Shown here one piece after another: positions 1 through 11,112 of a DNA stretch of 64,000 nucleotides. The translations under genes were made by a program, and so were the position numbers. Source of the stretch: Bugulina stolonifera (taxonomy: Eukaryota > Bryozoa > Gymnolaemata > Cheilostomatida > Bugulidae). Numbering within the stretch: position 1 is the stretch's first letter; each line of letters begins with the position of its first letter. The DNA is taken from assembly GCA_935421135.1 (NCBI GenBank), contig OW285194.1:1634501-1698500 (forward strand), in the 5' to 3' direction. The notes beneath the pieces are model-generated. The model saw only the letters and a list, made by a program, of their open reading frames with translations, did not search any database and was not told the origin of the DNA.

Positions 1-978
1 AATTGAAACTTGACAAAAACTTGAGTTTCTGGGGACATGTAAATATTTAACTCGTAACTTGAAAGTTTTGATCTGTCACTGAAAGAATTGACTTGTAACT
101 TGAAGAGTCACAACTAAGAGTTGGCCATGGAAACTTGAGTTTCCAAAATAAAACTTGCACACATCTCTGATTAATATACTATAACTATTACTATACACGA
201 GACACGATAGAAAAAATTGAACTGTTCTTGTAAATGGCCAACATGTGATTCATATTTGCTGACATACAGTTTTGTTTACTACTTTATACCAGGATGTATT
301 TTTATTTACAGTTTTACATTTTGACAAACATCCTGTATTATTCATTATGCTAGATAGAACCAGTTTTACCCTATTTGTTATTTTTGTTATAATATGCTGC
401 CTAAAGATGATTCAGTGCTGACCCAATGTGACTGCAAGTACATACATACCCAGCTAATGATGTCACAATATGACATCAATTATTGCTATTTTTATCTATT
501 TTACTCCTATATAAGTATACCTCTGAAATATGGAAATCAAAAGGCCCAATGTTACTATGGGTGTATAACATCAAGATCTGCTATATTTTGGAGCAGATAT
601 TTTACTACCAGAAACTTATATTATATTACTGCTACTGGGAGACTCAAAAGAGGTAATTTATCCAATAATATTATTACTTTGTCATGATGCCAAATACTGT
701 GGTTTGACTGCTGTCAATGTTCATACCTAAACAATTAATACCTTTTGAGTACATATTTGTGGTCATTTTAATACAAGTGAATATTATAGCTTACTGCATG
801 TTATTATTCTATATTTAGCTATCATTTACATGTATATTATTAGTATACAATTTTGTTACAGTTTTCAGAGTTTAGTGGGTTTAGAGGATTCAAATAAAGT
901 TAAGATAATATCCTATCCTATCAAACTCCGTTGTTCTCAAGTCAACCCCCAGTGGCCAGTACAGTTCTGTAACTAAAC
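1..978. other. AT-rich stretch with no recognised gene
   Basis: I see no coding exon, RNA gene or complete mobile element here. A segment near 110-150 resembles one near 2480-2525 (both contain a CCATGG-type core followed by GTTTCCAAAA-like sequence), so part of it may be an old dispersed repeat. The ORF at 394-687 has no recognisable domain and low-complexity composition. Confidence 0.5.
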
Positions 979-2307
979 TTAAACCACTACTGTCGCACTA
1001 TTCAATATTTGCAAAATAGTATTGTTCATCCTATTTCAGTAAGATTGATGTGTTGCAGGGGGGTAACTTTCTTGAAAAAGTTGAGGCGGCCAAAATTGGA
1101 CTGGCTAACAGTAGCGGTGTTGGGAGGGTGTGTACGGGATGGGGGAAGGAGGGTGGAGCACCTCCCACAAGAAAATTTTTGAAAATTCACACAAAAACAG
1201 CCATTTTGATGCATATTTGAGCTATACGTGATGGTACAAAAGTACAAAATGTTGCATAGTAATCTGCAAATAGTAAACTTCAAATTAGTATACTGCAAAA
1301 TAGTGCTTCTCTATTTGGCTTGACCATGACGTACCATTGTAGTCCTTTACATCATTACATGACTTAGGCCTAAAAATGTACACACATTAATAAGACTGGA
1401 AATAGTGCAAATTTAGTTGATGGATAGAGATGGAGAGTGGTATTCTAGGGTTCCCAAACCCTGAAGAACAGTGTTAGAAGTGGAACAAATGAGGTGGGTG
1501 AGCACACTGTGCATGCAATCTTAGGGCATTTCCTATTGTTGAATACAGAATTACACATGCAGTGATCCTATCTTACAGATGAGATTAGTATTGTCATTGT
1601 ATAGCTAACAGATGAAAAAAATTGTCCCTCAGTGGGATTCGAACTCGTGTCTCTATGCATGAAGACCAAGCACTCTACCAATTACGCTATCAAATCAGCA
1701 GTGGCTTCACGCAAAAATTAGCCATTAATGTAATGATCCACATAGTAGCATCATTTTCATTAAAGCATGTTTATATCATGTGGGGTACGGTAACTATGCC
1801 TTCCGATATTAGCCTAATTTTTTCTTCTTTTAACAAAAAGTTCAGGCGGCTAGGGCCGCCTGAGCCGCCTAGATAGTTACGGCCATGTGTTGCTTGTGTT
1901 TGGGAACCTAGCTGCTGCCAAGAAAACCCTGTTCTTCAATTTGTAGCCTACGTATGTATTTTGGGAATTTTGGAAGCACTCAAGCGGTTAATATAAACTG
2001 TGCCACAGAGATAGCCATAGTGCCTGCAACTCATTGCGGGCATTGCCTGTAACTTTCTTGTTTATCACTGTACACAAGAGCTATTTATAGAATGACAGTG
2101 ACTCAGTAAGATTACTTGGCTATTTTATGCTGTAGCCTACCTATGTTCTCAATACTGACTGGAGGTCATAATAGCCAATATTCAAATGTGTTTATCCTGG
2201 CTGCCACTAGGTTTACAAAGACAAACAGCACATCAATCTTGAAAATATAAACATAATATAAACAATATTATTTGCAAATATTGAATGGTGCGACAGTAGT
2301 GGTTTAA
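979..2307. mobile_element. Non-autonomous DNA element with 42-bp inverted repeats and TTAA duplication
   Basis: A terminal inverted repeat at 983-1024 starts ACCACTACTGTCGCAC. Its reverse complement lies at 2263-2303, with only two or three differences. Both ends are bordered outside by TTAA (979-982 and 2304-2307). TTAA duplication is the signature of piggyBac and Kolobok type transposons. The 1.32 kb interior has no transposase ORF, so this would be a non-autonomous copy. It contains a tRNA-like segment at about 1621-1700 and a GC-rich hairpin (AGGCGGC/GCCGCCT) near 1844-1862. The ends are seen directly; the superfamily is inferred from the duplication only. Confidence 0.7.
1621..1700 (-). 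pseudogene. tRNA-like sequence (tRNA relic or SINE head)
   Basis: On the minus strand there is an A-box match (TAGCGTAATTGG, from 1678-1689), a B-box match (GAGTTCGAATCCC, from 1634-1646) at normal spacing, and then a run of seven T (from 1615-1621) that could stop RNA polymerase III. The acceptor and anticodon arms do not pair properly, so this is not a functional tRNA. It is more likely a tRNA pseudogene or a tRNA-derived SINE head captured inside the TTAA element. Confidence 0.5.
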
Positions 2308-2823
2308 CTTGATAGAAGTTGGCTTTTGAGTGACTGACACAATGACAATAGTATAGTTAATTGCGCAAAGAATTAATTAAAAATAATATAATTTGCAAAT
2401 TGAATTTAGGCAATGAATAAGAATTGACTTAAAACTTCTTGGATGAATCACCAACTAAAATAAAAAACTGATAACTTCAACAAACATCACTTAGAGCTGA
2501 CCATGGCAACTCTTGTTTCCAAAAAAGCAGGAAGCGAGCCTGAATAAAATAGTCCGGTACATAGTCGGCCTAGGATTTTCGTGGTCAACACTAGCAGTCA
2601 GCATATTTACAGTGAACTAATCAGAGTGGTACCATTTTGCAGTGAACTAGCGACAAAGAGAGCGATTCATTTGACACTGCTCAATCGGAGCGATAAAAAT
2701 CCATAGACATAACTCCAATTAACATTGGAGCTTGAACTAAAGACGAAAATCAGGCCCTTGGTTACGGTCAAGGTTGACAGGGGGAAATCCGAAAACAAAA
2801 TCATGGGTTTCGCTTTGCTATCA
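2308..2823. other. Unassigned spacer
   Basis: About 500 bp between the TTAA element and the solo LTR. No ORF of note and no terminal repeats were seen. Confidence 0.5.
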
Positions 2824-4261
2824 AAAGTGTCACGAGGGAAATGAGAATGATTTGGAATGGAATTTGTGTATTGTGATATTACATTGTATATGTGTATACG
2901 TATACTAAGTATGCTAGTACACTAAGAGTTCTATGTGGTATAATATATATAGACTGGTTGTGTTTGTATTCAATGGTTTGTGCAATGTACTGTGTAATTT
3001 GGAATTATCTTCCCCTATTAACCTCCAATAAATTAAGAGAAGACAACTTTGGTTCTCATGTAATGTCTGTCTCACTAATTGATAGTTGTCTTCTCACGTC
3101 AATTATATCTCTATTGAGAGAAGATAACTTCTAAGTTTATGCAATTTATTCAATTGGATATCTGCCAATTCTGATAATCGTGATAGAGGTGATAACTTCC
3201 CACTATGAATAAATTTGTTTCAATAATCTATAATTTCTATAACCTCCTGTACTCAATCTATTAATTATATGAATTGTTATAATTTGGTTCTATGGTTCTA
3301 TGTGCGTGTAATGGTAACACTCAGGACGTATGCAATCAAGTAATTATTTCCTCTCGTGGACATACAAAAAATGTGATTCTTGTCTATTTCAGAATATAAG
3401 AATCCGAGTGACAGAATTGGGACTAGCTCCCCTGGAGAATTTATATGCGATATATATTGTCCAATCAGCAAGTGCTAACAAGTCAACTCTATTCAAGTGT
3501 ATCTCTTTCCCTTGATCTGTGTATCAGGTATGATAGGAGTTATTTGCCTGTAAATCAATCACTTCTCCTATAAATTTGAGGTTCAAGAATTGTTGTATTT
3601 GAAATTACCTCAATGAAATATGTACTAAAATCTCTTCATGAAAAAAGTATGAAAAATATCCTACTGGAATTGTATGAAAACGCCTCAGTGGAATTGTACA
3701 AAATTGCCTCTCTGAAATTGTATGAAAATGCTTCAGTGGAGTTATATGAAATTGTCTCACTGGAATTGTATAAATTCGTCCAATCGAATTCTCAGTAATT
3801 CTGAGATATATATAGACTTTGCATCCAAATTTATCCGTATCTCCAATCGAATAATTCAATGTAATTCACTCAGTAAATTTGAATCTCCAATAATGGTTCA
3901 ATCTAATGTTCAATGTGCTGAATCCAATTCGCGATCAAATAACCAAAATATCAGTGTCTGTAATTGCTGCGTACAGAATGTAATTAATTGCCTTACAAAA
4001 AAAAAATGTTATCTCCAATCGGTCAATCTCAAAAGAAATATTCAAGCACTTTGGTATAGCTGGTACAATTGTCAATCAGCCTCCTTATCAAAAGGGAATA
4101 TCAATATCTATGTAATATATATATATAAAGACTTACTCTGAGTCTGAGTCCGAATATCTCCAAAAAAAATTAATAATAATACTAGTCAATTATAACTGAG
4201 CACTTAGATTATTCCTTCTATAATATCGTCATCTCTTCTTCTGTCCTGTGTGCTCCCTTGA

Positions 4262-4340
4262 TGTGTCCTCCGAGCGTTCTCCCAATGTGCTCTCTGAGCG
4301 TTCTCCCAATGTGCTCTCTGAGCGTTCTCCCAATGTGCTC
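4262..4340. repeat. 24-bp tandem repeat (about 3 copies) inside the solo LTR
   Basis: The unit GAGCGTTCTCCCAATGTGCT plus four bases is repeated three times. A related but different 22-bp duplication occupies the equivalent place in the full-length LTRs (near 8425-8470 and 16572-16617). Confidence 0.75.
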
Positions 4341-4582
4341 TGATTCTTACTGTTTTCTCTCCTTCTTTTATACTCTTTCTTGGGTTTTCCAATTCTATTC
4401 TTGGCTTATTCTACATACCTTTCTCACTAAATTATGCAGGTATTTTCTTAGTCAGCAAAATTCTGTAAGATATGAATATATATATATATATATGATATTT
4501 CCTATGTATTTCATCAGCCATTTGTTATTCTTAATTTCTAAGTTAATTATTAAGCAATCTCCAAACTGAGTCACTCTATTTG

Positions 4583-4745
4583 TGATTCCAATTCCCAGAC
4601 ATCCAGCATATCTTCTACTCTGTGGTTATTCACCTGTTGTATCTATTTGTAACTTGGATTCCAATTCCCAGACAGCCAGCATATCTTCTACTCTGTGGTT
4701 GTTCACCTATTTTATCTATTTGTAACTTTGATTCCAATTCCCAGA
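4583..4745. repeat. About 75-bp direct repeat inside the solo LTR
   Basis: The block starting GATTCCAATTCCCAGAC occurs at about 4583 and 4658, with a partial third start at about 4730. Confidence 0.7.
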
Positions 4746-5777
4746 AATGTTTCATCAGTTTAATGTATTTGCTCTATGCTACTTTTACTGCTGTCTATAT
4801 TGAATTGATATTAGCTGTAAGTCCCAACCTTTCACAGTATATCTACTGTGGATAAAAATGTTACATTAACATATTAATATAGTGTTTCTAGGATTATACC
4901 ACATCATAAAAAAAGAAATCTATTAATATTTACAGATGCCAACTTCCGTGTTTGTGCTAACCTGATGTCATAGATTAAGCCTACTGCTGTGGATACGGAA
5001 TGATACACAATGGCATTAGAAAAATAAAAAAGAATAAACTGAAACATCTAATATATCCATATAATAGTATAATTTTAGCGTAGTCTGATGTGTTTTGTTA
5101 CAGTCCTACTATTCTATGCGTTTATAATAGTGTGTAATCATAGTGCTTTTATCTCTCTTTGTCTATAGTTCTACAACTAATGTCCTTAGTATTACCTAAT
5201 TCGAAATGCGATATTTTGTCCATGATGTCTTATAAAAATATTACTGAAAGATTAATGATGTGATAACTCTTCTGCTGATGTTTGCCTAATATATGTAAAT
5301 AGCTGGCTGACTAACAACCTTGGCCTATGTTCCACAAAAGATGAAAAAAATGAAATTACTGTAACTATATATTGTTGTCCACTAAGGTATAAGAAAAAAT
5401 TTATGATATAATGTAATCTAGTTTTTGGGTTTTTCTTTTATGTATTCTGTAGGTCAGCTGGTTAACTAGGTTTGTATATGTCTAAGATAGTATATCTAGT
5501 GCATTAAAAATGTAATGGCTCTGGTTGCTGTTATTAACTGACTAGCCTAAGCCTTAGTTATGTGTAATATAGCAATCCAAAAATGTTGAGGTGGTGTCCG
5601 CCGCCACTCTATCATAATAATTACCATTAAAGTTAAGTACTGAGTCTACATGTAGTCTTCACCTTTGAATAATGAGTATACATGCTGGTATTCTATTGGT
5701 TACAGCCTGGTTTCCTACATCCTTTTCTATTATTACAAATCTAATATAAATATTATCGATGTCATATCTGACAAAAG

Positions 5778-7044
5778 CTTGTAACTTGCTTGATCATTTA
5801 ATTATTGCCCCCTTCTCCAGTGGCTCTTAACTTCCACAGAATAAACAATAGCGTTAAAATAGTCAACGAATCAAGTTTTTATTGTGATACAAGGGCGGAT
5901 CCAGGGGGTGCAAGTGGTGAATTTGCACCACTTGAACTTTCAGAAAGAAGTGAAAAAAATTTGGTATTTTAATTTTATTTTATTTTTCATTTTGTTGATT
6001 ATTTATCTTTGCTAATTTTTCAAATGTTCATTAAATGTATATGAGATGGGATGTATCTATCAGTAGAGAGATGCGAAAGGAACATCAACTTGAGTCTTGT
6101 TGCGTTTTTTGGCCGTCCGCGTGAAACGGCCGGCGTTTCAATAGAAGAATTCTTTTCCGTCGGATATTATAATATTTTCCTGATGGACTGCTGGGAGCCG
6201 CCGAAAAATACTTTAAGTGGTATGAAGTTGTCTGCTCTATATTTTGAGCTACAGTGACCGATTAACTCATTCGCACCAACCAAGTCTGACATTGGCCTAA
6301 GTTTTCAACTTTAGATGAAAACAGCGATCCAACCTGTGTGATTTGTAGTGGAAATTCCCAAAACTCAGCGTGATTTGACTCAAAGGGGTATATAAATATA
6401 TACATGTACCTCTCTGATTTGAATAAAAAACTACTGTACTATAATATAATATTAAATGTATATTTAAAATATTATTTCAAATATACATTTAATAGACACA
6501 AGTTTAAATCAAAGCTTTTTCCTTTATTTAAACAGAAAGTAATTAGCATATAAATTCTACTAGTTAGTTGTACATTTGCAGGTGAAAATACTTTAATTGT
6601 GCACATTAGATGTATTAGAATAAAACATATAATTACAGTATAATAGCATAACAGTAGGGAGTGAAAAGAAAAACAACAACAATTTCAATGCTAAAAGATT
6701 GTTGAACATGTTCGTTACTTGCTTACATTAATAAAATAATAAATAAAAAATTCTGATTATAAATAAATATATTCCATTTTACACTCACTATCTGCAAAAA
6801 GTGAAATGCTAGTTGTGTGCCGCGTTACCTACACACATAGAGGTGGGAAAACCAAACTCTATGCCTATACCGGAGTTTGTTTACTCGTTCCCACAGAAAC
6901 GAAAACATAATGTAGTGGGTTCGCTGATACGTATTATTGGGGGGGGGGGGCTAAGAAGTGGATTGATACAGGTCTGATACAGAATTCGAAACTTCCGGGA
7001 CACAATCTCACGGACGGCCCGCTCACGGAACAGTCTTTAGAAAA
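5778..7044. other. Unassigned region with possible remnant of a DNA transposon end
   Basis: No gene recognised. AGGGCGGATCCAGGGGG near 5894 looks like the kind of GC-rich terminus seen on animal hAT elements, but no matching opposite end was found before 7044. A run of G lies near 6941-6951. The 68-codon ORF at 6051-6257 has no known domain. Confidence 0.4.
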
Positions 7045-7099
7045 GGGGCGCCAGTAGAGCTACCAGTAGTGCTATCAGTAGAGCTACCAGTAGTGCTAT
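7045..7099. repeat. Left stump of 12-bp minisatellite
   Basis: Units such as CAGTAGTGCTAT and CAGTAGAGCTAC repeat here. The same array resumes at 19750-20143 after the nested LTR elements. The left and right pieces were therefore one array before insertion. Confidence 0.85.
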
Positions 7100-7192
7100 T
7101 GTGGTAGATTTTAGAAGTGTTTTTGCAAGCTGGTATTGCAAGGCTAGGGAAGCTGTTGCTTTTTTACCTATATAATAGGAGTTAGCTACATG
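7100..7192 (+). repeat. Outer element 5' LTR, first part
   Basis: Matches the first 93 bp of the LTR at 19476-19747. It ends in CATG, the site where the inner element integrated. Confidence 0.9.
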
Positions 7193-10008
7193 TGTCACGA
7201 GGGAAATGAATAATTTATATGATTGTGTATTGTGATGTTATATTGTATATGCGTATACTTATTATTATGTGTGCTGGTACACTAATGGTTCTAGGTGATA
7301 TATATAATATATATAGACTGGTTGTGTTTGTATCCAATGGTTTGTGCAATGTACTGTGTAATTTGAAATTATCTTCTCCTGTTAACCTCCAATAAATTTA
7401 AGAGAAGATAACTTTGGTTCTCATGTAATTTCTGTCTCACTAATTGATAGTTGTCTTCTCACGCCAATTATATCTCTATTGAGAGAAGATAACTTTTGAC
7501 AATGACTCTTTGGTCCAATATTATGTGTGTATACCTCCTATATTCGATCAATTAATTTATGTAAACAAGTGTATTATGGTTCTAGGTTCTATGTGTAATG
7601 TAATGGTAGCACTCAGGACATATGCACTCAATATATTTATTTCCTCTCGTGGACATACAATTGTAATCTCTCTATGTTGTAGAATATAATAATCCAAGTG
7701 ACAGAATTGGGACTACCTCCCCTGGAGAATCTAGGTGTTCTATGAGTTACCCTATCAACAGGTATTATCAAGCCAACGGCAAATTCAAGTATATCTCTTT
7801 CAAGAGAGCTGTGTATCAGGTACGTTATGAATTATTCACCTGGTAAATCAATCACTTCGCAGGCCAATTTGAGGTTTAAGAATTGTTATATTTAAACTAC
7901 CTCTAAGTGTATATGTACTATAACACCTCAGTGGAAGTGTATACTATTTTCTCACTGGAAAAAATATTCGCTCAATCAAATTCTCCAAATCAATAGTTCA
8001 ATGAAAGTCACTCAGTGATTCTGAATCCTCAATATGTGTTCAAATTAATTGTTCAATGTGCTGAATCCTATTTGCGATCAAAAACCAATTATCAGTGTCT
8101 GTAATTGCTGCGCACAATAAGTAATTGTCTTAGAAAAAATTATCTCCAATCTGTCAGTTTCAAAAATAATAATTCAATCTCTGATTATAGCAGTTACAAT
8201 AATTGTCAGTCTGCCTCCTTATATAAAGGGAATATAAATTGTATAAAAACTTACACTGAGTCCGTGTTCCCGAATATCTTCACAAGGGAAGAAAATTAAT
8301 ACTTAAAAATTATGAGCACTTAGCATTTACTCTATATGAAATGTCCTCATAGTGTCCTCCTTGTATGTAGTCTGTGTCTTCCTTGGAGGTGCTCTTTATG
8401 AGAGCTCTCTCTCTCTCTCTATGTGCTCTCTAAGTGTCCTAGGTGTGCTCTCTAAGTGTCCTAGGTGTGCTCTTCTCTTATTGTTTTCTCTTCGTCTTAT
8501 ATACTCCTTCCTGGGTTTTCCAATACCTATGTGTATTATTTTGGTCAGCAGCAATCCATATCATAGGAAGATATATAATATTTTCTAGGTTAATCATCAT
8601 ATTTTTGGGATTTTTGTATTCCCAATCCGTCAACAACAAGGTGCAATAATGAGTCACTCATATGTATATTTTATATGGCCTTCCTTTCCTAGCATGGTGT
8701 AATGATTTCATGAGATTGCTTCTTGCTTGCGTTATCTTCATTTCGTATAATCTAGTGTTATATCTTTAGCGTATTTATCTTGTAGCCCGGCAGTCATCCC
8801 TTTTTTTTGGGTAATTCCATTAGTATGTTGACCTCATCCTTCTAATATATATCTACAGCATATAGAAATGAAACACCAACTACATGATGCAAGATAAAGG
8901 AATTTTAATTATTAGTGTTCATCTATGCAATTTCCAGTGCTGTCGTGAGCCTGTGTCATGGATGTCTATTTCACCATACAGATGTCAACTGATAATGCTG
9001 ATGTCTACATATTGCACAAACAAATTGCGTATTGCTGTTTCATAAAGTTGGTGACTTATTGACACTTAGTGTTCTTTCAATTATTAAAAAAAATTAATGT
9101 AAAAAAATTAGATGTTGTTATTAGTCAGCATACCAACATGTTGACTATCCTAATTTGTTAGTCCTTACTACTTTACTACTCTGTGTAATATTGTTATATG
9201 AAACTATAATTTATGCTATTGGTACTCATTGCTATTTTATAAAATGTTATACTAATATACATCCTATACATATGTATATATATGTTATAAAGGCCTCCTG
9301 TATAAATATTATTTGTGTCGATGTATCCAAATTTATTGTTCCTTATACTAATGTAGTAAATGATTTGTTAAATGTGGTTGATAACATGACTCTCTAATAA
9401 CTCGTACAAATATGATATTTGTGTATCCGGTTCACTATTTACACTCGCTCCATATAATTGTATATGAATTATAATAACTGTATCATACAGTTTTGCATTA
9501 AAAATTCGTTCCTCTCTTACCCTATCATATATATATATATATATATATATATCTATTTTTTTTTTTTTTTCTATGGTTGATTAATCAGTGTAATAGTGAC
9601 CTTACAGCTACCCAACTTGGGGCCTGGTCGCCAAACCTTTTATGAAAAAAATTATATATATATATAAAAAAATTATTAACTCTATGTGTATGTTGCATAT
9701 TCGTGACTATCCAAAACTGTGCTGTTTTCACTCTAATCCATCTCACCTTCAATGTAATATACTGTAGAATAAGTCAACAAAAATTCCAAAATAATGTATC
9801 TGTTGCAGCTGTCATTAACCATATTATTAATATATATACATATATAGTCATGTCTGCTAACTAAGTCCACTTGTATAGTAATATTTTCCCATTGAATATT
9901 GGCTATTTATTAGTGTATGACATGCGTGTAGTCTATCTGTCACCCTCATCTGTTATGACCTTATTGCCCTGTTGTCTCTAGTCTATGTTGTCTATGTCAT
10001 ATCTGACA
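7193..10008 (-). repeat. Inner element 3' LTR (2816 bp)
   Basis: Nearly identical to 15340-18155. It contains a TA microsatellite near 9524-9551 and a T run after it; small ORFs inside occur identically in both LTRs and are not genes. Confidence 0.92.
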
Positions 10009-10045
10009 TACACCCCCTTCTTCGTTAAACGCTGTCCTCAGCGTT
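10009..10045 (-). promoter_or_regulatory. Polypurine tract and adjacent hairpin of inner element
   Basis: On the minus strand CGAAGAAGGGGGTGTA directly abuts the 3' LTR, the position of the plus-strand primer in LTR elements. Next to it is a perfect 7-bp stem with a 4-nt loop (AACGCTG TCCT CAGCGTT at 10028-10045). Confidence 0.65.
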
Positions 10046-11112
10046 ACAAAAAAAATTAAATGTCACATTAGACTGCTTCTACATGTACATGTATTAGCAT
10101 TGCAGTCATATCATATAATCTAGTGTCATCATTCTAGTGTGGTTAACTTGTAGCTTAGTAGTTATTCATTTTTTAGTAATCCAATCAGTTAGTTGATCTG
10201 ATCCTTCTAATGCGCATCTACATCAGATAGTAATATTATAGCCTATCAATAAATAAAAATTTTGACTCAATGGATATATATACATGTACCTATTCACTCA
10301 GGTATGTTTAATTGTCTATAGCTCTATATATACATGTAGATATATGTCATGTAGTTGTGTGTACCCTAATCTTATAATTTTTTGTGCGATATCTTATTCT
10401 ATGCTGCTCCACTAAAAGCCTACTGACTAAATGTTATGATGATTTCCCTGATTCTCTACTATTTTCATTCATGTGGCAAGAAAAAATTTTAATATATTGG
10501 GTCACATCTTATAATTCACTCCAGCTATTGGAAAAATCATTAGTAAATGTATCCTCTATAATAATGTAAGAATTGTATTGGAAAGAATTAACCTTATTGC
10601 TGTTACATTTTATTACAAAAATTTTATTACGTATTTACTGTCAATTATTGCTTTTCATTATCAAAAATGTTATCCCCAAGGACGGGTATGTGAGCAAGCC
10701 AACTAGAACTATATCACTATTCTACTAACCTAACAATAACCCATGGTGTGTTGTTTCCTGCAGTTTAAAGCAACAACTAGCTAGCAGTAATTAACTCACA
10801 AACACTCTACCTTGGGCTGGTATCCTAACTAACTAAACCTATCCTATCGATCTCACATCCCAGCGCAGGTACTCCGCTGTATGCCAATACAGTATTCATG
10901 AGTGTCTATCTCATGCCTGCCAGTTAATTATAAATATAATATTAATGTAATTCTATTGATCCACATGTAAAGATAAACTTATCATTAATTTCTTTCTCCC
11001 TTGATTATTAATTCCAATTAGTAATACTGTCGTAGGTCCCTAATGTTTTACATAATTTTAGAATCCTTTTTTTTTTATGCTTTTTAATTAAACTCATTTG
11101 CCTACATACCTC
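10046..11112. other. Non-coding 3' part of the inner element
   Basis: About 1.1 kb between the end of the Gag-like ORF and the polypurine tract. AT-rich, and no reverse transcriptase or integrase remnant could be recognised. Confidence 0.5.

Larger units (their letters stand above)
2828..5773 (-). mobile_element. Solo LTR (2.95 kb), diverged member of the 7193-18155 family
   Basis: It begins TGTCACGAGGG and ends ATATCTGACA, the same termini as the LTRs at 7193 and 15340, and shares long blocks with them (for example the GAAGATAAC-containing region and the segment ending GAGCACTTAG). It is flanked by a 4-bp duplication AAAG (2824-2827 and 5774-5777). No internal region is present, so it is a solo LTR left by LTR-LTR recombination. 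Orientation is inferred from the coding strand of the complete element. Divergence from the complete copy is substantial, indicating an older insertion. Confidence 0.85.

Noticed and set aside
4204..4392. ORF with repeated RAHWENAQ units
   Set aside because: Encoded by a 24-bp tandem repeat in a solo LTR; not kept in the full-length LTRs.
5894..7044. Possible hAT element starting AGGGCGGATCCAGGGGG
   Set aside because: No matching inverted terminus or target duplication on the other side.
8105..9397. Several small ORFs that recur exactly at 16252-17544
   Set aside because: They are duplicated only because they lie in the two LTRs; no protein-like features or conservation in the solo LTR at 2828.
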